From the NCBI RefSeq assembly GCF_000373565.1, contig NZ_KB891806.1, positions 1 to 64,000 on the forward strand: DNA of 64,000 nt. Direction: 5' to 3'. Both the position numbers and the translations under genes were made by a program. Each line of letters opens with the position of its first letter. Within the stretch, counting starts at the first letter, position 1. The notes beneath the pieces were generated by a model. It had not been told where the DNA came from. It ran no database searches and saw only the letters and a program-made list of their open reading frames with translations. Positions 16,944 to 25,673 of the stretch are shown here, piece by piece. This DNA comes from Streptomyces sp. HmicA12. GTDB lineage: Bacteria; Actinomycetota; Actinomycetes; Streptomycetales; Streptomycetaceae.

Positions 16944-17747
16944 ATGAACGGCATGACGCACGCGATGCTCAAGGGGGCGAACGTCCCGCTCGACGCCACG
17001 GCGGTGCGCGCCGTGCTCCGCTGGACCCCGGGGCAGGGCGTGCCGGACGTGGACGCCTCCGCACTGCTGCTCGGCGCGGACGAGCGGGTCCGCTCCGACG
17101 AGGACTTCGTCTTCTACAACCAGCCCCGGCACCCCTCGGGCAAGGTCTGGCGGCTCGGCAAGAAGCGGGTGGCCGACGGCCTGACCGACACCGTCCAGGC
17201 GGATCTGGCGGGCCTCGGCCCCGAGATCGGCCGGATCCTGCTCGTGGCCTCCGCGGAGGACATCGAGTTCAAGCACGTACCGTCGCTGCGGATGTTCGTC
17301 TACGACGCCGCGGCCGACGGCGCCGAACCGCTCGCGCACTTCGACATCAAGCCGGAGACCGGCGCCGAGACCGCGCTGATCTGCGGCGAGCTGTACCGCC
17401 GCGGGGACGGCTGGCGGCTGCGCGCGGTCAGCGAGGGCTACTCGAACGGCCTGATCGGCCTCGCCACCGACTTCGGCATCTCGGTCGACGAGACCGCCGC
17501 GTCCGCTCCGGCGGCCCCGACGCCCACGCCGGCCACCGCACCGGTGCCGGTCCCCGCCGCCCCTTCGGACTTCCCGCTGCCGCCGCCGCAGCAGCCTCCG
17601 GCGTACGGGTACCCGCCGCAGCCCACGACCCAGCCAGCCCCGCAGCACCAGCCCGCGTACGGCTACCCGCAGCCGGTGGCGGCGACGGTGTACCCCGACC
17701 CGATGTTCCGGCTCCCGCCGCAGGGGCCGCAGTTCATCGGGCGGTGA
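16944..17747 (+). CDS. TerD domain protein with proline/tyrosine-rich tail
   Basis: A 267-residue protein. Residues 1-180 form a TerD domain ([54 protein letters not shown]), with the acidic clusters that bind Ca2+ in TerD proteins. Residues 185-267 are Ala/Pro-rich with two YGYP-type repeats ([17 protein letters not shown]), a likely disordered interaction tail. The start has AGGAGGG 6-7 nt upstream; two further in-frame ATGs follow within nine codons. It is divergent from the lyase operon across 243 bp, suggesting shared control of Ca-binding Ter proteins and the enzyme module. Confidence 0.9.
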   Translation: MNGMTHAMLKGANVPLDATAVRAVLRWTPGQGVPDVDASALLLGADERVRSDEDFVFYNQPRHPSGKVWRLGKKRVADGLTDTVQADLAGLGPEIGRILLVASAEDIEFKHVPSLRMFVYDAAADGAEPLAHFDIKPETGAETALICGELYRRGDGWRLRAVSEGYSNGLIGLATDFGISVDETAASAPAAPTPTPATAPVPVPAAPSDFPLPPPQQPPAYGYPPQPTTQPAPQHQPAYGYPQPVAATVYPDPMFRLPPQGPQFIGR

Positions 17748-17767
17748 GCCCGGGGGGGGCGGCAGAC

Positions 17768-18511
17768 TCAGCGACCGCTGACGGACTTGTAGCCCCGCCC
17801 CCACTGCAGCCCCCACCCGTACAACCGGTCCAGCTCCGCCTGGAACCCGTACACGAACTTCACCTCGCGCCGCACCACCAGATCGCCCTTGACGTTCTCG
17901 ATGGAGACGACGGCGCAGGACCGGGCCTGCGGCTGCCGCTCGTCGAGGCTGATCTCGACCCGCGGCCCGTTGCTCGGATACAGGGTCACCACCGCGTGGG
18001 TGCGGTCGAAGGCCGGCGTCTGGTCGTAGATGTAGACGAACACCAGCAGCCGCTTGATGGATTCGCGGTGGTCGAGATTGACGTAGATGGTCTCGCCGGA
18101 CGCCGAACCGAACCGGTCGTCACCGCTGAGCTTCACGTACGGCGGAGCGTTCAGTTCCCCGAAGAAGCCGCCCAGCGGCTGTACGACACCCTTCTCGCCG
18201 CTCTGCAGCTCGTACAGGCAGCCGAGGTCCAGGTCAACGTTGACCATCGACTGGGTGTGCGCCTGCACGACATCGGGCTTGAACACGCTGAACGGATGGC
18301 GCAGCAGGCTGTTCTTCTCCGGCCCGCCGATGTCCGAGGTCCGCATCCGCCAGGAGAGATTGACCCGCAGGTTGCCGGTGTCCGCGCCCTGCTTGGAGAG
18401 CGAGACGGCCGGGTGCCGCTTGGTGAGTTCGATGCTGTTGGTCGCCGCGCTGCCCGAATCGAACTCGAACTGCGCGGAGTTGCCCCGCCATAGCCTGTCC
18501 CAGAAGGACAT
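17768..18511 (-). CDS. TerD/TerA-like tellurium-resistance domain protein
   Basis: A 247-residue protein with a diverged TerD-type fold: AVSLSKQG, NLRVNLSWRM, NVDLDLGCLYELQSG, GDDRFGSASGETIYVNLDH and RLLVFVYIYDQTPAF follow the order of TerD strands. The extended N-terminus and the KFVYGFQAELDRLYGWGLQW end are not found in short TerD proteins and resemble TerA-like members. Function: probable Ca-dependent cytoplasmic or membrane-associated stress protein. It converges on the 267-residue TerD gene with only about 20 bp between stops. Confidence 0.8.
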   Translation of the reverse strand: MSFWDRLWRGNSAQFEFDSGSAATNSIELTKRHPAVSLSKQGADTGNLRVNLSWRMRTSDIGGPEKNSLLRHPFSVFKPDVVQAHTQSMVNVDLDLGCLYELQSGEKGVVQPLGGFFGELNAPPYVKLSGDDRFGSASGETIYVNLDHRESIKRLLVFVYIYDQTPAFDRTHAVVTLYPSNGPRVEISLDERQPQARSCAVVSIENVKGDLVVRREVKFVYGFQAELDRLYGWGLQWGRGYKSVSGR

Positions 18512-18600
18512 ACCGCCCCCAAGTGCCGCTGCGTCCGCGTACGTTGATCATCTACCCGCCGATCACGTACCCGTACTCGTCCCCGCCCGTACATGCCGAC

Positions 18601-18639
18601 GGGGCGGCCGGTGAGGACTCGTCCTCGTACGACCGCCCC
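18601..18639. terminator. Terminator downstream of the DUF475 gene
   Basis: Outer arms GGGGCGG/CCGCCCC and inner arms GAGGAC/GTCCTC form a two-tier hairpin, placed after the DUF475 stop in its direction of transcription. Confidence 0.7.
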
Positions 18640-18692
18640 GCTGACAGGGTTCCAGGAAAGGGCCCGGGGTCAAACCTCGGGTCCTCGGTGGC

Positions 18693-19838
18693 TCAGACTC
18701 CGGACGCCACCTCGGCCTTGTCCGGGCTCCCGGATCCGCCCTCTTCTGCGGCGAGGCGCTTGTTGCGCCGGACCGAGGAGAAGAACGACCAGGCGATCAG
18801 GACGACGCCCACGAGACCGGTGATGATCTCGTTGATCTCGTACTGGATGGTGACCAGGAGGATCACGGCGAGCGCGCCGATCGCGTAGTGCGCGCCGTGC
18901 TCCAGGTACACGTAGTCGTCGAGGGTGCCCTGGCGGACCAGGTAGACGGTGAGCGAACGGACGTACATGGCACCGATGCCGAGGCCGAGGGCCATCATCA
19001 CGATGTCGTTGGTGATGGCGAAGGCGCCGATCACACCGTCGAAGGAGAACGACGCGTCCAGGACCTCAAGGTAGAGGAACATGAAGAACGCGGCCTGGCC
19101 GGCCAGGACCACGGCCGGCTTCTGCTTGCCGGTGCGCTTGGCTTCTTCCTCGGCCTCGTGTTCGCGCTCTTCCTCTTCCTCGATCCGGTTCTCGAAGAAG
19201 CTCGAGAGGCCGCCGACGATGAGGTAGGTGATCAGACCCGCGACACCGGCGAGCAGCACGGTGGCCTGCTTGTCGACGTGCGCGCCGCCGTGCTGGTGGG
19301 CGTTGACCGCGACGGTCATGGAGGCGACGAGGAGGATGATCAGCGCGATGCAGACCGACAGCATGTCGACCTTGCCGAGCTTGGCGAGCGGCCGCTCGAT
19401 CCAGCGCAGCCACTGGATGTCCCGCTCCTCGAAGATGAAGTCGAGGAAGATCATCATCAGGAACATGCCGCCGAAGGCGGCGATGGACGGGTGCGCGTCC
19501 GTCACCAGCTGCTGGTAGCGGTCCGGCTGATTGAAGGCGAGGTCGACGGCCTCGACCGGACCCATCTTGGCGCTGATCGCGACGATGACGACAGGGAAGA
19601 CCAGTCGCATTCCGAAGACGGCGATCAGCACACCGACCGTGAGGAAGATCTTCTGCCAGAAGGCACTCATCTTCTTCAGGATTCCGGCGTTGACCACCGC
19701 GTTGTCGAACGACAGCGAGATCTCCATGATCGCGAGGATCGCGACGACCCCGAAAGCGGTCCAACCGCCGTAGAACACCGCCGCGATCAAGCCGAGCACG
19801 GTGATCGCGAACGACCAGCCGAAGGTTTTCAGAACCAC
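18693..19838 (-). CDS. DUF475 integral membrane protein (TerC-superfamily-like)
   Basis: A 381-residue polytopic membrane protein: the N-terminal MVLKTFGWSFAITVLGLIAAVFYGG is followed by IMEISLSFDNAVVNAGIL, the TerC-type membrane-embedded acidic/Asn motif, which recurs later as LDASFSFDGVIGAFAIT. An acidic cytoplasmic loop (NRIEEEEEREHEAEEEAKR) sits near the middle. TerC-like proteins are implicated in metal-ion export (Mn/Ca) and in assembling Ter complexes at the membrane. It lies upstream of the TerD/TerA-like gene and downstream of two terD genes on the same strand, so it is probably the membrane hub of this locus. Confidence 0.9.
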   Translation of the reverse strand: MVLKTFGWSFAITVLGLIAAVFYGGWTAFGVVAILAIMEISLSFDNAVVNAGILKKMSAFWQKIFLTVGVLIAVFGMRLVFPVVIVAISAKMGPVEAVDLAFNQPDRYQQLVTDAHPSIAAFGGMFLMMIFLDFIFEERDIQWLRWIERPLAKLGKVDMLSVCIALIILLVASMTVAVNAHQHGGAHVDKQATVLLAGVAGLITYLIVGGLSSFFENRIEEEEEREHEAEEEAKRTGKQKPAVVLAGQAAFFMFLYLEVLDASFSFDGVIGAFAITNDIVMMALGLGIGAMYVRSLTVYLVRQGTLDDYVYLEHGAHYAIGALAVILLVTIQYEINEIITGLVGVVLIAWSFFSSVRRNKRLAAEEGGSGSPDKAEVASGV

Positions 19839-19908
19839 TGGCTACCCCATCGTGTGTACGGGTTTCCCCGTGCTGGTTGTACGGGGCTCCCCCGCTCCGT
19901 GCACGGCT

Positions 19909-20484
19909 TTACGAAACATTGACTCCGAAGTCTAGAGCGATGCCCCGGAGCCCGGACGCGTACCCCTGACCGACCGCACGGAACTTCCACTCGCCCCCGT
20001 AGCGGTACACCTCACCGAAGATCATCGCGGTCTCGCTGGAGGCGTCCTCGGAGAGGTCGTAGCGGGCGAGTTCCTGGCCGTCGGCCTGATTGACGACGCG
20101 AATGAACGCGTTGCTGACCTGGCCGAAAGTCTGCCCTCTGTTGTCCGCGTCGTGGATCGAGACGGGGAAGATGATCTTGTCGCAGTCGGCCGGCACCTTG
20201 GAGAGGTCCACGATGATCGACTCGTCGTCGCCCTCGCCCTCACCCGTGAGGTTGTCACCGGTGTGCTCGACGGAGCCGTCGGGGCTCGTGAGCTGGTTGT
20301 AGAAGATGAACCACTCGTCGCCCATCACCCGGCCGCCGCTGCACAGCAGCGCACTGGCGTCCAGGTCGAAGTCGGCTCCGGTGGTGGAGCGTGCGTCCCA
20401 ACCGAGCCCGACCAGGACCTGCGTGAGGTTCGGTGCGGCCTTGGAGAGGGAGACATTGCCTCCCTTGGCGAGCGTGACGCCCAT
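19909..20484 (-). CDS. terD: TerD family protein
   Basis: A canonical 191-residue Ter[51 protein letters not shown], and C-terminal [12 protein letters not shown]. The Asp/Glu clusters correspond to the two Ca2+ sites known in TerD structures. The start ATG follows GGGGAGGACC. It is a tandem paralogue of the next gene upstream, about 65 percent identical by eye, but separated from it by a strong terminator, so it needs its own promoter in the roughly 55 bp before it. Confidence 0.95.
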   Translation of the reverse strand: MGVTLAKGGNVSLSKAAPNLTQVLVGLGWDARSTTGADFDLDASALLCSGGRVMGDEWFIFYNQLTSPDGSVEHTGDNLTGEGEGDDESIIVDLSKVPADCDKIIFPVSIHDADNRGQTFGQVSNAFIRVVNQADGQELARYDLSEDASSETAMIFGEVYRYGGEWKFRAVGQGYASGLRGIALDFGVNVS

Positions 20485-20539
20485 ATTGGTGGTCCTCCCC
20501 GAGGTGTAAGGCATTGCTGGCTTTGCTGGTGCCCTGCGC

Positions 20540-20574
20540 GTCCGGCGCCGCACTACGGGAGTGCGGCGCCGGAC
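20540..20574. terminator. Strong terminator between the two terD genes
   Basis: A 15-bp perfect stem (20540-20554 with 20560-20574) and ACGGG loop lie after the stop of the upstream terD gene (minus strand). Confidence 0.85.
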
Positions 20575-20600
20575 AGATGAGCGTGGTGGTGCGCTACGGC

Positions 20601-21176
20601 TCAGACGTTGACGCCGAAGTCCTGCGCGATGCCGCGCAGACCCGAGGCGTAGCCCTGGCCGACGGCGCGGAACTTCCACTCCGCCCCGTTGCGGTACAGC
20701 TCGCCGAAGACCATGGCGGTCTCCGTCGAGGCGTCCTCGGAGAGGTCGTAACGGGCGATCTCGGTGCCGCCCGTCTGGTTCACGACGCGGATGAACGCGT
20801 TGCGCACCTGACCGAAGGACTGCTGGCGGTTCTCGGCGTCGTAGATCGAGACCGGGAACACGATCTTGTCGACGTCCGCCGGGACGGCCGCGAGGTTGAC
20901 CTTGACCTGCTCGTCGTCGCCCTCGCCCTCACCGGTGAGGTTGTCACCGGTGTGCTCGACCGAGCCGTCGGCGCTCTTCAGGTTGTTGAAGAACACGAAG
21001 TCCTGGTCGTTGCGGACCTTGCCTTCGGCGCTGGTCAGGATCGCGCTGGCGTCGAGGTCGAAGTCCGTACCGGTGGTGGTACGGACATCCCACCCCAGGC
21101 CCACGACGACCGCCGTGAGACCAGGGGCCTCCTTGCTCAGCGATACGTTGCCGCCCTTGCTGAGGCTGACTCCCAC
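20601..21176 (-). CDS. terD: TerD family protein
   Basis: A second canonical 191-residue TerD ([50 protein letters not shown]). The GTG start is taken because GGGAGG lies 6 nt upstream and the protein then aligns end to end with its neighbour. TerD proteins bind Ca2+ and, in Streptomyces, influence stress tolerance and development. A sigma-R-like promoter is visible upstream. Confidence 0.95.
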   Translation of the reverse strand: MGVSLSKGGNVSLSKEAPGLTAVVVGLGWDVRTTTGTDFDLDASAILTSAEGKVRNDQDFVFFNNLKSADGSVEHTGDNLTGEGEGDDEQVKVNLAAVPADVDKIVFPVSIYDAENRQQSFGQVRNAFIRVVNQTGGTEIARYDLSEDASTETAMVFGELYRNGAEWKFRAVGQGYASGLRGIAQDFGVNV

Positions 21177-21233
21177 GAGTCCTCCCTGTGGTGTTGGGGG
21201 CGGGGAGCCCCGAAGTACGTCTGGCATCGGATC

Positions 21234-21262
21234 AACGTCTGGATCCTAGTGACGGGTTCCCG
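21234..21262 (-). promoter_or_regulatory. Sigma-R-like promoter candidate for terD
   Basis: On the minus strand GGGAAC (21262-21257), a 19-nt spacer and GTTG (21237-21234) resemble the SigR consensus GGGAAT-N18-GTTG. The leader to the GTG start would be about 50 nt. Spacing is one longer than the usual optimum. Confidence 0.35.
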
Positions 21263-21320
21263 CAACCGGCGAGGCTTCCTACCGGGTGTCGTCCTGTAGA
21301 GGGCCTCTCTACAGGGTGCC

Positions 21321-21779
21321 CTAGAGGCTGTCGATGGCCTTGACGTACTCGTTCAGGTCGCGAGCGTCCGGCAGGCCGTTGACGACGGTCCAGCGGACGA
21401 CGCCCTCCTTGTCGATGACGAAGGTGCCGCGCACCGCGCAGCCCTTCTCCTCGTCGAAGACGCCGTACGCGCGCGAGGTCTCGCCGTGCGGCCAGAAGTC
21501 GCTCAGCAGCGGGTACTCGAGGCCCTCCTGCTCGGCGAAGACCCGCAGCGTGAACGGGGAGTCGTTCGACACGGCGAGCAGCTGCACGTCGTCGTTGACG
21601 AACTTCGGCAGCTCGTCGCGCAGGGCGCACAGCTCACCGGTGCACACCCCGGTGAAAGCGAACGGGTAGAAGAGCAGCACCACGTTCTTCTCGCCGCGGA
21701 AGTCCGAGAGCTTCACGGTCTCGCCGTGCTGGTTCTTGAGCTCGAACTCCGGAGCCTTGGTGCCGACCTCGATCGCCAT
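21321..21779 (-). CDS. AhpE-type peroxiredoxin
   Basis: A 152-residue thioredoxin-fold peroxidase with the peroxidatic motif [13 protein letters not shown] (Cys46; conserved Pro, Thr and later Arg). A second cysteine at 51 is in the same helix, and another lies in KGCAVRGTF, so disulfide relay beyond the 1-Cys mechanism is possible. It reduces H2O2, organic peroxides or peroxynitrite with a thiol partner in the cytoplasm. The start [12 protein letters not shown] is the standard AhpE N-terminus. Upstream lies a terminator of the next gene, so it is monocistronic. Confidence 0.9.
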   Translation of the reverse strand: MAIEVGTKAPEFELKNQHGETVKLSDFRGEKNVVLLFYPFAFTGVCTGELCALRDELPKFVNDDVQLLAVSNDSPFTLRVFAEQEGLEYPLLSDFWPHGETSRAYGVFDEEKGCAVRGTFVIDKEGVVRWTVVNGLPDARDLNEYVKAIDSL

Positions 21780-21920
21780 GGTGAAGATTCCCTTCGATGG
21801 GGCTGTTCGGGTGAGTTCAGCCTAGTTCCCGCACCTGAGTGCTCTGTCGCCGCCTGCCTCGCTCCGGGGCGGTCACCGGCCCGGCCCGCGCCTCGGCCCG
21901 TGACCGGGCCCGGCGAACGC

Positions 21921-21966
21921 GTGAGGCCCTCACAGGCACGCCGAGACGCACCCGTGAGGGCCTCAC
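21921..21966. terminator. Terminator of the DUF3052 gene
   Basis: GTGAGGCCCTCAC (21921-21933) and GTGAGGGCCTCAC (21954-21966) are perfect inverted repeats; each arm is itself nearly palindromic, so alternative small hairpins can form. Confidence 0.8.
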
Positions 21967-21996
21967 CCTGAGATTCCCGTTCCGCCGGGACAGCTC

Positions 21997-22428
21997 CTAC
22001 CGCTTCTTGGCTGCGGCCTTCGGCGTGGCAAGACGGCTGCCCGTCCAGTCCTTGCCCGCACTGACGCTCTTGCTCGCGGAAAGCCCGGCAGTGGTGGCGG
22101 CCTCGCCGATCTCGCTCGGCTCGACGTACCCGTCACGCCCGGTCTTCGGCGTCAGCAGGAGGATGGACCCGCCCTCTTCCATGTACGCGATGGCATCCAC
22201 CAACGCATCAGTAAGGTCCCCGTCGTCCTCACGGAACCAGAGCACCACGGCGTCAGCCACGTCGTCGTAGTCCTCGTCGACGAGGTTGGAGCCGATGGTC
22301 TCTTCGATGACCTCGCGGAGCTCCTGATCGACGTCGTCGTCGTAGCCGATCTCCTGGACCACCTGGTCGGTCTGGAACCCGAGCCTTACGGCAAGGTTCG
22401 TCTCCGCGTGGTCCGCGGTCGCGCTCAC
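21997..22428 (-). CDS. DUF3052 domain-containing protein
   Basis: A 143-residue acidic protein starting at GTG after AGGAGG. The body (AVRLGFQTDQVVQEIGYDDDVD...LREVIEETIG...LVDEDYDDVADAVVLWFRED...GGSILLLTPKTGRDGYV) is the conserved DUF3052 core, a small alpha/beta fold. The tail is Lys/Ala-rich. Actinobacteria keep this gene divergently next to aceE, which hints at a link to central carbon metabolism, but no activity is known to me. Confidence 0.85.
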   Translation of the reverse strand: MSATADHAETNLAVRLGFQTDQVVQEIGYDDDVDQELREVIEETIGSNLVDEDYDDVADAVVLWFREDDGDLTDALVDAIAYMEEGGSILLLTPKTGRDGYVEPSEIGEAATTAGLSASKSVSAGKDWTGSRLATPKAAAKKR

Positions 22429-22859
22429 GGATTGCCTCCTGATCATGTTTACGAAGTTGTCTGCGGCTTCGCGCGCACGCGAAGCGTTGGCCGTAGTCCA
22501 CACGTGCGCGACGGATCGCGCAAGTACCCGGCCCCCGAGACCGCCGAAACGGTGACGTTCCTGGCCGTGTCACCGCAACTCCAGTCAAGGATCCCCCCAG
22601 GTCAGTGATGTATGCCACAGCGTTCTGCCGGGTTTGCCCGCACTGCCCGACCACCGAGCGTAACCAGGGCCGAACGGCCCCACGGAACACCTGAACGACG
22701 CGGGCGTATCGTTGCGATTTGTTCGAACCCGATCGAGGGTCGCCGTGCGGAATCCGGATTACCTCGCGGTAGAGATGACGATTCCGATTCCGCGGTACAC
22801 GATGGACAGCGGCGTACCCGACAGTGAACCAGCGGCATCACCGACAGTGAGGGAACAGC
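22429..22859. other. 431-bp divergent region between DUF3052 and aceE
   Basis: No gene is supported here. It contains a perfect 8-bp hairpin GCTTCGCG-CGCA-CGCGAAGC (22466-22485) in the DUF3052 leader, an inverted repeat CGGTGAC/GTCACCG (22550-22556, 22569-22575), the palindrome AATCCGGATT near 22750, and two copies of CCGACAGTGA (22818-22827, 22841-22850) just before aceE. No convincing -35/-10 pair for aceE was found. Confidence 0.6.
22466..22485 (-). repeat. Perfect inverted repeat in the DUF3052 leader
   Basis: GCTTCGCG-CGCA-CGCGAAGC, 8-bp arms with a 4-nt loop, about 40 bp before the DUF3052 start on the minus strand; could be an operator or an RNA hairpin. Confidence 0.5.
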
Positions 22860-25592
22860 GTGGCTTCCGGATCCGATCGCAACCCGATCATCATTGGCGG
22901 TCTCCCCAGCCAGGTCCCGGACTTCGATCCCGAAGAGACTCAGGAGTGGCTCGACTCCCTTGACGCGGCGGTCGACGAGCGCGGCCGCGAGCGAGCCCGC
23001 TATCTGATGCTCCGGTTGATCGAGCGCGCCCGCGAGAAGCGCGTGGCCGTGCCCGAGATGCGCAGCACGGACTACATCAACACGATCGCCACCAAGGACG
23101 AACCGTTCTTCCCCGGCAACGAGGAGATCGAGCGCAAGGTCCTCAACGCGACGCGCTGGAACGCCGCGGTGATGGTGTCCCGCGCCCAGCGCCCCGGTAT
23201 CGGCGTCGGCGGCCACATCGCCACGTTCGCGTCTTCGGCCTCGCTCTACGACGTGGGCTTCAACCACTTCTTCCGCGGCAAGGACGAGGGCGACGGCGGC
23301 GACCAGATCTTCTTCCAGGGCCACGCCTCGCCCGGCATCTACGCCCGCGCGTACCTCTTGGACCGGCTCACCGAGGCCCAGCTCGACTCCTTCCGTCAGG
23401 AGAAGTCGAAGGCGCCCAACGGTCTGTCCTCGTACCCGCACCCGCGCCTCATGCCGGACTTCTGGGAGTTCCCCACGGTCTCCATGGGCCTCGGCCCGCT
23501 CGGCGCGATCTTCCAGGCCCGGATGAACCGCTACATGGAGGCCCGCGGCATCGCCGACACCTCCAAGTCGCAGGTGTGGGCCTTCCTCGGCGACGGCGAG
23601 ATGGACGAGCCTGAGTCGCTCGGCCAGCTCTCCATCGCCGCCCGCGAGGGCCTCGACAACCTGACCTTCGTCGTCAACTGCAACCTGCAGCGCCTCGACG
23701 GCCCGGTGCGTGGCAACGGCAAGATCATCCAGGAGCTCGAGTCCCAGTTCCGCGGCGCCGGCTGGAACGTCATCAAGCTTGTCTGGGACCGCAGTTGGGA
23801 CCCGCTGCTCGCCCAGGACCGCGACGGCGTCCTGGTCAACAAGCTGAACACCACCCCCGACGGCCAGTTCCAGACGTACGCGACCGAGCCCGGCTCGTAC
23901 ATCCGCGACCACTTCTTCGGCGGCGACCACCGCCTGCGCTCCATGGTCGAGAACATGACCGACGACCAGATCCTCCACCTGGGTCGCGGCGGCCACGACC
24001 ACAAGAAGATCTTCGCGGCCTTCCAGGCGGCCAAGGAGCACAAGGGTCAGCCGACGGTGATCCTGGCGCAGACGGTCAAGGGCTGGACCCTCGGCCCGAA
24101 CTTCGAGGGCCGCAACGCCACGCACCAGATGAAGAAGCTCACGGTCGACGACCTGAAGGGCTTCCGCGACCGGCTGCACATCCCGATCACCGACGCGCAG
24201 CTGGAGGGTGGCGCCCCGCCGTACTACCACCCGGGCCGCGACTCCGAAGAGATCCAGTACATGCACGACCGCCGCAAGGCGCTGGGCGGTTATGTCCCGA
24301 CCCGAGTCGTGCGCTCGAAGCCGCTCCAGCTCCCGGAAGACAAGACGTACGCGAGCGTGAAGAAGGGCTCGGGTCAGCAGTCGATCGCCACGACGATGGC
24401 GTTCGTCCGGCTGCTCAAGGACCTCATGCGGGACAAGGAGATCGGCAAGCGCTTCGTGCTGATCGCCCCCGACGAGTACCGCACCTTCGGCATGGACTCC
24501 TTCTTCCCGAGCGCGAAGATCTACAACCCGCTCGGCCAGCAGTACGAGTCCGTCGACCGTGAACTCCTGCTCGCCTACAAGGAGTCGCCCACCGGACAGA
24601 TGCTGCACGACGGCATCTCCGAGGCGGGCTGCACCGCCTCGCTGATCGCGGCGGGCTCGGCCTACGCGACGCACGGCGAACCGCTGATCCCGGTCTACGT
24701 CTTCTACTCGATGTTCGGTTTCCAGCGCACCGGCGACCAGTTCTGGCAGATGGCCGACCAGATGTCGCGCGGCTTCGTACTCGGCGCGACCGCCGGCCGT
24801 ACGACGCTGACCGGTGAAGGTCTCCAACACGCCGACGGCCACTCCCAGTTGCTGGCCTCGACCAACCCCGGCTGTGTCGCCTACGACCCGGCGTACGCCT
24901 ACGAGATCGCGCACATCGTCAAGGACGGTCTGCGCCGGATGTACGGCCCGGACAGCGAGGACATCTTCTACTACCTCACCGTCTACAACGAGCCGATCCA
25001 GCACCCCGCGGAGCCGGCCGACGTCGACGTCGAGGGCATCCTCAAGGGCATCCACCGCATCAGCACCGGAACCTCGGGCACCATCCCGGCCCAGATCATG
25101 GCGTCCGGCGTCGGTGTCCCGTGGGCCCTGGAAGCCCAGCAGATCCTCGCGCAGGAGTGGAACGTACGCGCCGACGTGTGGTCCGCGACCTCGTGGAACG
25201 AACTGCGCCGCGAGGCAGTGGAAGTAGAGCGCCACAACCTGCTGCACCCCGAGGAGGAGCAGCGCACGCCCTACGTGACGCAGAAGCTGTCCGGCGCGGA
25301 AGGTCCGTTCGTCGCGGTGTCCGACTGGATGCGGTCCGTCCCCGACCAGATCTCCCGCTGGGTTCCGGGCACCTACCAGTCGCTCGGCGCGGACGGCTTC
25401 GGCTTCGCCGACACCCGGGGCGCCGCGCGCCGCTTCTTCCACATCGACGCGCAGTCGATCGTGGTCGGGGTGCTCACGGAGCTCGCCCGTGAGGGCAAGG
25501 TCGACCGCTCGGTCCTCAAGCAGGCGATCGACCGCTACCAGCTGCTCGACGTCACGGCCGCCGACCCCGGCTCGGCCGGAGGCGACGCGTAA
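22860..25592 (+). CDS. aceE: Pyruvate dehydrogenase E1, homodimeric type
   Basis: A 910-residue thiamine-diphosphate enzyme that decarboxylates pyruvate and acetylates E2 in the pyruvate dehydrogenase complex. Visible landmarks: [25 protein letters not shown] (substrate/ThDP region), the ThDP motif [10 protein letters not shown]...[21 protein letters not shown], the activation-loop area [13 protein letters not shown] and [18 protein letters not shown] with [17 protein letters not shown]. Length matches actinobacterial AceE. The GTG start with GAGGGAACAGC upstream gives [10 protein letters not shown]. It is monocistronic; the E2/E3 genes are elsewhere. The codon use is the strongly biased set of highly expressed genes. 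Confidence 0.97.
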   Translation: MASGSDRNPIIIGGLPSQVPDFDPEETQEWLDSLDAAVDERGRERARYLMLRLIERAREKRVAVPEMRSTDYINTIATKDEPFFPGNEEIERKVLNATRWNAAVMVSRAQRPGIGVGGHIATFASSASLYDVGFNHFFRGKDEGDGGDQIFFQGHASPGIYARAYLLDRLTEAQLDSFRQEKSKAPNGLSSYPHPRLMPDFWEFPTVSMGLGPLGAIFQARMNRYMEARGIADTSKSQVWAFLGDGEMDEPESLGQLSIAAREGLDNLTFVVNCNLQRLDGPVRGNGKIIQELESQFRGAGWNVIKLVWDRSWDPLLAQDRDGVLVNKLNTTPDGQFQTYATEPGSYIRDHFFGGDHRLRSMVENMTDDQILHLGRGGHDHKKIFAAFQAAKEHKGQPTVILAQTVKGWTLGPNFEGRNATHQMKKLTVDDLKGFRDRLHIPITDAQLEGGAPPYYHPGRDSEEIQYMHDRRKALGGYVPTRVVRSKPLQLPEDKTYASVKKGSGQQSIATTMAFVRLLKDLMRDKEIGKRFVLIAPDEYRTFGMDSFFPSAKIYNPLGQQYESVDRELLLAYKESPTGQMLHDGISEAGCTASLIAAGSAYATHGEPLIPVYVFYSMFGFQRTGDQFWQMADQMSRGFVLGATAGRTTLTGEGLQHADGHSQLLASTNPGCVAYDPAYAYEIAHIVKDGLRRMYGPDSEDIFYYLTVYNEPIQHPAEPADVDVEGILKGIHRISTGTSGTIPAQIMASGVGVPWALEAQQILAQEWNVRADVWSATSWNELRREAVEVERHNLLHPEEEQRTPYVTQKLSGAEGPFVAVSDWMRSVPDQISRWVPGTYQSLGADGFGFADTRGAARRFFHIDAQSIVVGVLTELAREGKVDRSVLKQAIDRYQLLDVTAADPGSAGGDA

Positions 25593-25618
25593 CGGCTCGC
25601 TGGGCGGACGCCCTGTCC

Positions 25619-25651
25619 GAGGGCGGTGGGATTCCTGGTCCCGCCGCCCTC
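25619..25651. terminator. aceE terminator
   Basis: GAGGGCGGTGGGA and TCCCGCCGCCCTC pair with one G-U around TTCCTGG, 26 bp after the aceE stop and before the channel gene start. Confidence 0.8.
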
Positions 25652-25673
25652 CGGCATTTCCTACGATGCGCGC

